Shown here piece after piece: positions 9,462-17,551 of a stretch of 64,000 nt of DNA (position 1 is its first letter; every line of letters starts with the position of its first letter). Origin of the DNA: Deltaproteobacteria bacterium. GTDB taxonomy: Bacteria > Myxococcota_A > UBA9042 > PHBI01 > JACKFB01. The DNA lies in assembly GCA_020632695.1 (NCBI GenBank), contig JACKFB010000003.1, positions 248,001 to 312,000 of the forward strand, in the 5' to 3' direction. The notes under the pieces are model-generated. The model ran no database searches. It worked only from the letters and a program-made list of their open reading frames with translations, and had not been told where the DNA came from. A program made the translations under genes and the position numbers.

Positions 9462-10163
9462 ATGCTCTCGAAGTCGGCCGCGCGCGCGTTCTTCCTCATC
9501 GGAACCGTGGCGTGCGGCGGTGCATTCATCTGGTTGACGGCGGACACGATGGCCGAGGTGCCGGGGCGCTCGCACGCCGACCGCATCGACGCCCGGGTCG
9601 TCCGCGGCCACGATATCTGGACGGACAAGAACTGCATGGGGTGCCACACGCTGCTCGGCGAGGGCGCCTACTACGCGCCGGAGCTGACGAAGGTCGTGTC
9701 GCGCCGCGGGGAGGCCTGGATACGGACCTTCCTGAAGGACCCCGCGGCCATGTATCCCGGCCGCCGCCAGATGGTCCGATACGACTTCAGCGACGCCGAC
9801 ATCGACGCGCTGGTGGCCTTCTTCACCTGGGTCGAGGGCATCGACACCAACGGATTCCCGGCGAAGCCCATCTACGGGGACGCCGCGAAGCCCCAGAGCG
9901 CGCGCGCGGCCGTCCCCGAGGCCGCGACGAAGAACCGGCCGGCCTACTTCGACTCCATGTGCGTGGCCTGCCACTCGCTGGCCGGCTCGGGCGGCAACGT
10001 GGGCCCGGCGCTGGACGGCGTCGCCACCCGCTTCACCCGCGACGACATGGACCTGTGGCTCAAGGACCCGCCGGCCATCAAGCCGGGCACCAAGATGCCC
10101 AACCTCCACCTCTCCGACGAGCTCCGAGCGGAGCTGGTCACCTTCCTCATGGCGCAGAAGTGA
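9462..10163 (+). CDS. norC: Nitric oxide reductase cytochrome c subunit NorC with extra C-terminal cytochrome c domain
   Basis: 233 residues; the ATG at 9462 follows GGAGGAG. An N-terminal membrane anchor (about residues 8-28) is followed by the canonical NorC heme domain: C58-M-G-C-H62, then P-G-R-R-Q-M-V-R-Y and I-D-T-N-G-F-P. NorC passes electrons from soluble donors to NorB on the periplasmic side of the membrane. Unlike the usual roughly 150-residue monoheme NorC, a second c-type domain follows, with C167-V-A-C-H171 and a candidate axial Met in GTKMPN. The start of norB lies 13 nt downstream, in the order norC-B-Q-D. The fusion may add an electron entry heme (inference). Confidence 0.93.
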   Translation: MLSKSAARAFFLIGTVACGGAFIWLTADTMAEVPGRSHADRIDARVVRGHDIWTDKNCMGCHTLLGEGAYYAPELTKVVSRRGEAWIRTFLKDPAAMYPGRRQMVRYDFSDADIDALVAFFTWVEGIDTNGFPAKPIYGDAAKPQSARAAVPEAATKNRPAYFDSMCVACHSLAGSGGNVGPALDGVATRFTRDDMDLWLKDPPAIKPGTKMPNLHLSDELRAELVTFLMAQK

Positions 10164-10176
10164 CAGGAGCCCATCG

Positions 10177-11553
10177 GTGAAATACCAATCCCAACGCATC
10201 GCCTGGCTCTTCTTCGCCACGTGCATGCTGCTCTTCGGCTTGCAGATCATCTACGGCTTCATCATGGCCTTCGCGCACATGGGGCTCGATGGTCTGCACG
10301 ACTGGATCCCCTTCAACGCCGCCCGCGCGGTGCACACCAACCTGCTGGTCGTCTGGCTGCTCAGCGGGTTCATGGGCGCCGCCTACTACGTCATCCCCGA
10401 GGAGTGCGACCGCGAGCTGTGGTCGCCCAGGCTGGCCCTGGTCCAATGGGGGAGCCTGGTGCTGGTCGGCGTGGTCGCCATCGTGGGCTTCCACTTCGGC
10501 TGGTGGGAGGGGCGCAAGTTCCTCGAGATCCCTCGCCCGCTGGACTATCTGGTGGTCGTCAACGTGCTCGCCTTCCTGCTGAACATCGGCATGACCATCT
10601 GGAAGGCCCCGCGCTACACGACCACGGCCATGGTGCTCTACGTCGGGCTGGTCGCCGCGGCCCTGCTCTACCTGCCCGGCATGATCGCCTTCGACAACCA
10701 GGTCTTCGACTCCTACTACCGCTGGTGGGTGGTCCACCTCTGGGTCGAGGGCGTCTGGGAGCTGGTCATGGGCGGCATCGTCGCCTTCCTGCTCATCAAG
10801 CTGACCGGCGTCGACCGCGAGGTCATCGAGAAGTGGCTCTACGTCATCGTCGGCGTGACCTTCCTCTCGGGCATCCTCGGCACCGGCCACCACTACTACT
10901 ATATAGGGACCCCGAACTACTGGCTCTGGATCGGCGGCGCCTTCTCCGCCCTGGAGCCCGTCGCCTTCCTCGGCTTCGCCTGGTACGGCATCGCGATGGC
11001 ACGCAAGGGCGGCCGGCGCCACGAGAACGGCACGGCGCTGCAGTGGACGCTGGCCTGCTGCGTGATGAGCTTCGTGGGCGCCGGGTTCCTGGGGATGGCC
11101 CACACCATCCCCGCTGTGAACAAGTGGACACACGGCACCCTCATCACCGCCATGCACGGCCACCTGGCCTTCTGGGGCGCCTACGCCCTGCTGGTGCTGG
11201 CCTTCATCAGCTATGCGCTCCCGCAGCTCACCGGCCGCGCCCGCTACAAGTCGGCCCTGGGGCAGTGGGCGTTCTGGACCTCCAATATCGGGATGCTCGG
11301 CATGACCGGCGCCTTCGCCGTGGCGGGCATCGCCCAGGTCTACATGGAGCGCATGTCCGGCATGGACTTCCTCGAGGTGCAGGAGGCCCTCGAGGTCCAC
11401 TTCATCGGCCTGGCCCTGGCCGCCACCCTCTTCACCATCGGCATCATCTGCTACATCGTCGACTTCGCGAAGCACGGCCTGCCCACCCTCGAGGCCCTGC
11501 GCGTCGATCCCGGCACCCCGCCCGCCCCCGCCGCCGCCGAGGTGCTGGCGTGA
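10177..11553 (+). CDS. norB: Nitric oxide reductase catalytic subunit NorB
   Basis: 458 residues from GTG, with CAGGAG upstream. It is a 12-helix heme-copper oxidase superfamily protein that reduces 2 NO to N2O in the inner membrane. Visible signatures: HTNLLVVWLLSGFMG (heme ligand region), W189-V-E-G-V-W-E near the non-heme iron site, LTGVDREVIEKWLYVIVG, and GTGHHYYYIG with H238/H239. These fit the short cNor form that partners with NorC, not the long quinol-oxidising qNor. The stop overlaps norQ (GTGA). No nir or nos gene lies in the window, so NO detoxification or partial denitrification are both possible. Confidence 0.96.
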   Translation: MKYQSQRIAWLFFATCMLLFGLQIIYGFIMAFAHMGLDGLHDWIPFNAARAVHTNLLVVWLLSGFMGAAYYVIPEECDRELWSPRLALVQWGSLVLVGVVAIVGFHFGWWEGRKFLEIPRPLDYLVVVNVLAFLLNIGMTIWKAPRYTTTAMVLYVGLVAAALLYLPGMIAFDNQVFDSYYRWWVVHLWVEGVWELVMGGIVAFLLIKLTGVDREVIEKWLYVIVGVTFLSGILGTGHHYYYIGTPNYWLWIGGAFSALEPVAFLGFAWYGIAMARKGGRRHENGTALQWTLACCVMSFVGAGFLGMAHTIPAVNKWTHGTLITAMHGHLAFWGAYALLVLAFISYALPQLTGRARYKSALGQWAFWTSNIGMLGMTGAFAVAGIAQVYMERMSGMDFLEVQEALEVHFIGLALAATLFTIGIICYIVDFAKHGLPTLEALRVDPGTPPAPAAAEVLA

Positions 11554-12359
11554 GCGCGCTACCCCAACCCGGGCCGGCTGTCGTGCAGTCGCTTCCCTGG
11601 TACCACCCCGTCGGGCGTGAGCTCGAGCTCTTCGAGCGCTGCTACCACGCCGGCCTGCCGCTGATGCTCAAGGGGCCGACCGGCTGCGGCAAGTCCCGCT
11701 GCGTCGAGCACATGGCCGCCCGCCTCGGCCGGCCGCTGGTCACCGTCTCGTGCCACGAGGACACCAGCGCCGCCGACCTGCTCGGGCGCTACCTGGTCCG
11801 CGGCGGCGACACGGTGTGGCTCGACGGGCCGGTCACCCGCGCCGTCCGCGAGGGCGCCATCCTCTACCTCGACGAGGTCGCCGAGGCCCGCGCCGACGTC
11901 ATCGTCGTGCTGCACCCGCTGACCGACCACCGCCGCACGCTCTACGTCGAGACCCACGCCGAGACCCTGGCCGCGCCCCCCGAGTTCATGATGGTGGTCA
12001 GCTTCAACCCGGGCTACCAGCACGCGCTCGGTGAGCTCAAGCCTTCGACCCGCCAGCGCTTCGTCGGCCTGACGATGGGGTACCCGGACGTCGAGACCGA
12101 GCGCCACATCGTCGCGGGCGAGACGGGCGCGGACCCCAGCATCGTCAAGCGCCTCGTCGCCCTGGGTCAGAAGCTGCGAGGTCTCGGCGAGCTGGGCCTG
12201 TCCGAGGGCGCCTCCACGCGCCTGCTGGTCGACGCGGCCCGGCTCATCGACGCGGGCTTCCCGCCGCGCCAGGCCTGCTACGCCTCCATCGTCGAGCCGC
12301 TGACCGACGACGCCGAGATCGCCGCCGGACTGCGGGACCTCGTCGACATGGCCATGTGA
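11550..12359 (+). CDS. norQ: NorQ/CbbQ-family MoxR-like AAA+ ATPase
   Basis: 269 residues; the GTG start overlaps the norB stop. Walker A GPTGCGKS (residues 42-49), Walker B ILYLDEVAEA, and sensor region MMVVSFNPGYQ are intact. NorQ and NorD together are needed to insert the non-heme iron (FeB) and activate NorB in characterised systems. The position between norB and norD, with 7 nt before norD, supports the same role. Length is typical for the family. Confidence 0.95.
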   Translation: MSALPQPGPAVVQSLPWYHPVGRELELFERCYHAGLPLMLKGPTGCGKSRCVEHMAARLGRPLVTVSCHEDTSAADLLGRYLVRGGDTVWLDGPVTRAVREGAILYLDEVAEARADVIVVLHPLTDHRRTLYVETHAETLAAPPEFMMVVSFNPGYQHALGELKPSTRQRFVGLTMGYPDVETERHIVAGETGADPSIVKRLVALGQKLRGLGELGLSEGASTRLLVDAARLIDAGFPPRQACYASIVEPLTDDAEIAAGLRDLVDMAM

Positions 12360-12366
12360 GCGCGCC

Positions 12367-14304
12367 GTGAACATCGCAGGCACCGTCGAGCGCGCGCTGG
12401 GCTGGGAGGAGAGGCTCTTCGGCTACGCCTTCGGACGCCTCCGCGCGCTGGCCGGCGGCGGTGGGCGAGGCGAGCCCGACGCCGACCGCGCCGCGCTGCT
12501 GGCTACCCACGCGGCGCGCCTCACGGTGCTGGCGCAGGTCATCGCCGAGCGGCCGGTGCGGGTGCGCGAGTCCGAAGGCGAGGGTGGCCTGCGGGGCCCC
12601 GTGCTGCTTCTGCCGAGGGCCCTCGCGCTGGGGCCGGACGTCGAGACCAACGCGTCGCTCTACGTGCTGCGCACGCTCATCGGCGCCGAGATGGCGCGCC
12701 GGGAGCTGGCGGCCGCCCCCGCAGCGCTCGAGCCCGCGCGCGACCCCCTGGCGGCGCACGTCGCGCACGCGCTGTCGGCGCGGCGGGCCCAGGACGCCCT
12801 CGCTGCGGCGATGCCCGGCTTCGCCGCGGGGCTCGCCAGGGCCTGGGAGCTGGCCCGCGCGCCGCTGGCCTCGCGCCGGGCCGCCCCGAAGCTCACGCAC
12901 GGCGAGGCCGCCTGGCTCGACTGGCTCATGGCGCTGGGACGGCCCGAGGGCGCCGTGCCCGAGGCGGCCGTCGCGCTGGCCGAGCTGCGCGGCGCCGGCG
13001 CGCTGCCCCGAGGCGCGCTCAGGGGCTGGCCGCTCTGGGGAGGCCCGCTCTCGCCGGCCGACGAGCTGGTCGCCGAGGCGGCCGCCGCGACCATGGCCGA
13101 AGGCGCTGAGCACGCCGACGGCACCGAGCACGAGGCCCCGAGCCGCGACGAGGTGCGCCGCGTGCTGCTGGAGAAGACCGAAGAGGTGGAGCCGATGCCG
13201 GTCCACAGCTTCGAGAAGGCGGAGTGCCTCGACAGCTACCGCGGCGGACAGCGGAAGGTGGACGGCGACGACGAGCTCGACGAGCATCTGGAGGCGCTCA
13301 GCGAGGTCGACCTGCGCGAGGTGTTTCGCGGCGGACGGGACACCCACAGCGTGCTGCGGGCCGACCTGGATCTGGGGGGCGGCGTCCCCGACGTGGAGCG
13401 GGTGCTGCCCGGCGAGCGCGGCGTCTGTTACGACGAGTGGGACCCGCGCAAGCGCCGCTACCTGCGCGACTGGGTGACGGTGTACCCGGCGGCCTTCCGC
13501 GCCACCGACCCCGCCTGGGGCGCCCGCGTCGCCCGCGAGCAGCGGCGCACCATCGACCGCCTCCTCGGTCGCATCGTCCGCGAGCGCACGCGCCTGGAGC
13601 GCACCGGGCGCCAGCTGGACGGCGAGGGACTCGATCTCGCCGCGTTCATCGAGGAGCGAGGGCTGCGCGCCGCCGGCCGGTCGGCTCCGGGGCGCATCTA
13701 CGAGCAACGGCGGCGCCGCTCGCGCGATACGGCCTGCTCATTGCTCCTGGACATGAGCCTGTCGGCGGGGAGCTGGATCGACGACCGCCGGGTGCTGGAC
13801 CTGACCCGCGAGGCCGTGGTCGTGCTGGGCGAGGTGACCGCCGCGCTCGGAGACCCGCTGCAGGTCCTGGGCTTCGGAAGCAACACCCGCAACCTGTGCC
13901 GCGTGTGGGAGCTCAAGGCCTGGCGCGACCCCTGGCCCGAGGCCCGCCACCGGCTGGGCGCCATCGAGCCCCGGGGCTACACCCGCATGGGCGCGCCCAT
14001 CCGCCACGCGGTGGCCGAGCTGCTGAAGACGCGACAGCGCCACAAGCTCCTGATCGTGCTCACCGACGGCAAGCCCACCGACTACGACCGCTACGAGGGC
14101 GCCCACGGCATCGGCGACGTTCGGCAGGCCGTGCGCGAGGCCGCCCGCGACGGTGTGCTGGTCCACGCCCTGGCCTACGACCCCAGCGCCCGAGCCCAGA
14201 TCCCGGCGATGTTCGGCCCGGGCGCCAGCACCTTCGTGCGCCACACCGAGACGCTGGCCGAGGCCGTCGCCGAAGCCTACGCCCGCCGCACCTCACGCGG
14301 CTGA
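12367..14304 (+). CDS. norD: NorD, von Willebrand factor A domain activator of nitric oxide reductase
   Basis: 645 residues from GTG. The N-terminal two thirds are helical and charged; the C-terminal VWA domain carries the MIDAS-like motif D462-M-S-L-S, plus LIVLTDGKPTDYDRYEG and G-Y-T-R-M-G, hallmarks of NorD. It works with the AAA+ partner NorQ as a metal-chelatase-like pair on NorB. It is the last gene of norCBQD; a convergent lipoprotein gene ends about 150 bp downstream. Confidence 0.94.
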   Translation: MNIAGTVERALGWEERLFGYAFGRLRALAGGGGRGEPDADRAALLATHAARLTVLAQVIAERPVRVRESEGEGGLRGPVLLLPRALALGPDVETNASLYVLRTLIGAEMARRELAAAPAALEPARDPLAAHVAHALSARRAQDALAAAMPGFAAGLARAWELARAPLASRRAAPKLTHGEAAWLDWLMALGRPEGAVPEAAVALAELRGAGALPRGALRGWPLWGGPLSPADELVAEAAAATMAEGAEHADGTEHEAPSRDEVRRVLLEKTEEVEPMPVHSFEKAECLDSYRGGQRKVDGDDELDEHLEALSEVDLREVFRGGRDTHSVLRADLDLGGGVPDVERVLPGERGVCYDEWDPRKRRYLRDWVTVYPAAFRATDPAWGARVAREQRRTIDRLLGRIVRERTRLERTGRQLDGEGLDLAAFIEERGLRAAGRSAPGRIYEQRRRRSRDTACSLLLDMSLSAGSWIDDRRVLDLTREAVVVLGEVTAALGDPLQVLGFGSNTRNLCRVWELKAWRDPWPEARHRLGAIEPRGYTRMGAPIRHAVAELLKTRQRHKLLIVLTDGKPTDYDRYEGAHGIGDVRQAVREAARDGVLVHALAYDPSARAQIPAMFGPGASTFVRHTETLAEAVAEAYARRTSRG

Positions 14305-14458
14305 CCGCGCGCTCCGCACACCGCCCCCCCGGCCCCGACCGCGCGGGGTCGGCACCTCGCCGGAGGCCCGGCGGACTCCAGCAGCACCGTCCACCGTCGC
14401 TCGGCGCGCGTGGACACCCGGGGGAAGCGGATGGGCCCTACGACCTGAAGCTGGTCTG

Positions 14459-17400
14459 CTACGGCTCGACCTCCATGGCGAAGGTGTGGAGCGGCGCCAG
14501 CGACTTGTCGAGGCCGAAGTCGGATGAGGTGATGAGCGCGAACGGTGACCAGGATTGGACGACCGCCTCGAACTCGGGGGTCGGGGTGTTGCTCTTCGCC
14601 TCCAGGCGGTAGTCGAGCTTCCAGGGGGTGAAGCTCAGGTTGTCGTCGAGGATGACCCAGAGGCCCGCGCCGGGGGTGGCGACCGCCCCCATCAGGCGCT
14701 GCGCGCGGCCACCTCGAGGCCGGAGATCGACCGGCGCTTCCCAGTCGACGCCGTCTTCCGAGACCGTGTAGAAGACCCGCGTCGTGCCGGGTTCTGCCTC
14801 GCGGGACCCGACGAGGACGAGCCGGCCGTCGCTCAGCCGCAGCAGCCGGCTCTGCTGCGGCACCTGGTGGTTGACCTCGATCGGCGAGAAGAGCGCCTCC
14901 AGAAAGATGCTGCTCACCTCCCCGGTGTCGGCGTCGACGACTCGCAGGACCGGTCGTACCTCGGCGCCGAGGTCATTCTCGAAGGACACCACGTCGCCGT
15001 CGTTGGTCAGCGCCGCGTTGATCGCATAGTTGGGAAGCTCCGCGCCGGGGTCGACCGAGATCGTCTGCTCCGTGAGGATGGTGCCCGCGGTCGCGTCGAC
15101 GCTGACGAGGTGGATGGCGTGAGCCTCGATGTCGTTTCGGATCAGCACCGCCTCGCCATCACCGGTGCCGTCGACCAGGCGAATGTGCCCAGCGCTCCGC
15201 CAGGTGCCCACCGGAACGAAGCTCGCCGCCGGGGTGCTCAGGTCCGCATGCTCGAGCCGGTAGTGCGTGTAGTCGTCGATGGCCTCGACGACGATGGCCA
15301 GCGCGTGCCCCGAGGGCGTCCCCAGGAACTGGTAGAGCTGGGGCACGGCCGTGAGGTCCTGGTAGTTCGCCCCCAGAAACCCGCGCGCGTACCAGTTGGC
15401 TCCGCCGTCGTCGGTGCAATACGGCGTGATCCCGACCGAGCACAGCCCGGTGCCGACCGAGACGATCTCGGGGATCTGCGTCTCGGGGTAGCTCGCGTAG
15501 AGGTCGTCGAACGGACGCACGACCTCCAGCGGGGAGTCGGGCCCATCGGCCGCCAGCACCTTGCCGAGGTTGCCGGAACCGCCGACCCAGCTGACGTCCG
15601 AGGTGAGCAGCCAGCGCTTGCCATCGGCGGTGACCAGCGGCGGCCGTAGCGCCAGGGCGGAGACGGGGATGGCGTCGACCAGCTGGCCGTCGGCCACCGA
15701 CGAATCGGCGCGGGCGTCGACGCGGGGCATCTGCAGGACCCGAAGGGTGCCGCTCTCGCCCGCCCCGCCCGAGCCCATCGCCAGATACAGCGACTGGTCG
15801 TCTCCGGCGTAGGCCTCCACCCGACCGAAGGGGAAGCGCTCCAGCTTGTCGGTGCCGTCCTCCGCGACCAGTGGAAGGTCGAATCCGCCGACCCCCGACG
15901 CCAGGGCATAGCGCCAGATGCCGAAGAGCCGCCCGTCCGCCTGGGCCTCCCAGGTCACGCTCCACTCGCCGGCGATCGCCTGGGGGAGCTGCGGGATCGT
16001 GTCGGGGACCTGCGCAGTCCACTCACCGTCGCGTACCGCGAGCAGGTGCGTGCCGCCCTCGCCCGAGACCGGCCACGCGCTCGCGATCGTCGGCGTCTCC
16101 TCACCGTGCTCCGGGGCAAAGAGCGCGAGGCGCTGGACGTCCTCGGGCGCATCGGGCGGCGTACAGGAGTAGAAGGATCCTGGGGCCTTGACCGGCTGTT
16201 CGAGCACGGCGACCGGGCGAAGGGTGAGCTTGTCGGCGTCGACCTCGATGAGCCGGTGGACGTCGAGCCAGCGGCGGTTCAGGTCGTAGGGCCGGCCCCG
16301 ATAGACGGCGACCCACGCGCCGCCGCCAGGGCGAGCCCCCACCGTGAAGTCGACGACTCCCCGCAGGCAGTCGGTCCGGTCGACGACCTCTTCGTCCAGG
16401 CGTAGCGGCGCCGGGACGCGGCGCATCCGCCAGTCGCCCGGCCCCTCCTCCAGGGCGCGGTCGGCGATCACCAGGCGCCCGTCGACCGCCGAGTGCCACA
16501 CGACGTAGATGCGCTGGTCTTCGCCGATGGCCAGCGCGATCCCGGAGACGCGCTCCCAGGGGGGAGTCACCCGCTCGAACCCGAAGCCCGAGCCGGTCCA
16601 GCGGACCAGGAGCCCGGCCGCGTCGACCAGCTCGTAGCCCCCGCCGCTCGGCCCCTGCGTGGCCACCAGGTGGGGGTTGCCGCGATCATCGAGGACCATC
16701 CGGTCCGGGTAGGCGCGGCGGGCGAGGGGGCCGCTCTCGCCGATGGCGAAGGCGGGCACGTCCGCCGGCACGCTCCGGAACGGGTGCAGCCCGGGGCCGG
16801 GCGGGCCCATCTCGCCGTCGGTGACGGTGAGGGTCACCGATCGCGACAACCCCAGGCCCTCGAAGCCGTAGCGGAGCTCGGCTTCGCCTGGCGAGACGGC
16901 CCGCACCACTCCGTCGGCGTCGATCTCGGCCACCGAGGTGTCGGAGCACTCCCAGACGACCCCTTCTTCGGGGAAGGCGTAGCGGTCGGCGCCGTCCTCG
17001 CCGGCCGCGGCCATCCGACCGATGCCCAGCGCGGTGACGGGCCGCTCCTCGCCGACGACCATCTCCATGGCCGAGGTGGGCGCTTCGACGCGCTCGGGCT
17101 CACCGCCCCAGTACCGGATGATCTTGGTGGCCGTGGACCCCTGGTCGGCGCGCGCGCTCGCGTCGTGGCCTTCGACCTCGAGCCTGGCCCGCAGCCGCAC
17201 CACGGCGGCGCGGTGAGCGACGACGGTGACCTTCTCGCGGCCGGCCCCGAGGTGCTCGGGGCTGAGCTCGACATGCTCCAGCTCCGGCTGGCCGGCCTGC
17301 TCGAGGACGTCCCAGGTGAGCGCGTAGTCGGAGGCCGGGGTCCCGTCGTCCAGCACGACCTGGACCTCGAAGCTGACCGGCTCGCCGAGCTTTCGGACCA

Positions 17401-17551
17401 CGAGCTCGTCGGTGTCGAGCCCGACCACGGTCGGAAACGGCGAGGGTTGGGACTGCGCGACGTCACCCCGGTTTGCGTCGCCGGTCCCGCCGCCGCACGC
17501 GGTCGTCGCGGCGGCGAGCACGGCTGCTGAGACGATGGCTGCGTACTTCAC
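14459..17551 (-). CDS. Large lipoprotein with Big_2-like domain and predicted beta-propeller body
   Basis: 1030 residues from GTG at 17551, which overlaps the upstream gene's TGA (GTGA). A lipoprotein signal ends at the lipobox T-T-A-C. Around residues 155-253 is a Big_2-type bacterial Ig-like domain (VVWECSDTSVAEIDADGVV, then SPGEAELRY). The rest alternates short strands with W/D/G-rich turns such as CTDDGGANWYARGF, resembling BNR/sialidase-type propeller blades. It is likely exported and anchored to the cell surface. No catalytic signature was recognised. It forms an operon with the gene at 17548-20100. Confidence 0.75.
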   Translation of the reverse strand: MKYAAIVSAAVLAAATTACGGGTGDANRGDVAQSQPSPFPTVVGLDTDELVVRKLGEPVSFEVQVVLDDGTPASDYALTWDVLEQAGQPELEHVELSPEHLGAGREKVTVVAHRAAVVRLRARLEVEGHDASARADQGSTATKIIRYWGGEPERVEAPTSAMEMVVGEERPVTALGIGRMAAAGEDGADRYAFPEEGVVWECSDTSVAEIDADGVVRAVSPGEAELRYGFEGLGLSRSVTLTVTDGEMGPPGPGLHPFRSVPADVPAFAIGESGPLARRAYPDRMVLDDRGNPHLVATQGPSGGGYELVDAAGLLVRWTGSGFGFERVTPPWERVSGIALAIGEDQRIYVVWHSAVDGRLVIADRALEEGPGDWRMRRVPAPLRLDEEVVDRTDCLRGVVDFTVGARPGGGAWVAVYRGRPYDLNRRWLDVHRLIEVDADKLTLRPVAVLEQPVKAPGSFYSCTPPDAPEDVQRLALFAPEHGEETPTIASAWPVSGEGGTHLLAVRDGEWTAQVPDTIPQLPQAIAGEWSVTWEAQADGRLFGIWRYALASGVGGFDLPLVAEDGTDKLERFPFGRVEAYAGDDQSLYLAMGSGGAGESGTLRVLQMPRVDARADSSVADGQLVDAIPVSALALRPPLVTADGKRWLLTSDVSWVGGSGNLGKVLAADGPDSPLEVVRPFDDLYASYPETQIPEIVSVGTGLCSVGITPYCTDDGGANWYARGFLGANYQDLTAVPQLYQFLGTPSGHALAIVVEAIDDYTHYRLEHADLSTPAASFVPVGTWRSAGHIRLVDGTGDGEAVLIRNDIEAHAIHLVSVDATAGTILTEQTISVDPGAELPNYAINAALTNDGDVVSFENDLGAEVRPVLRVVDADTGEVSSIFLEALFSPIEVNHQVPQQSRLLRLSDGRLVLVGSREAEPGTTRVFYTVSEDGVDWEAPVDLRPRGGRAQRLMGAVATPGAGLWVILDDNLSFTPWKLDYRLEAKSNTPTPEFEAVVQSWSPFALITSSDFGLDKSLAPLHTFAMEVEP

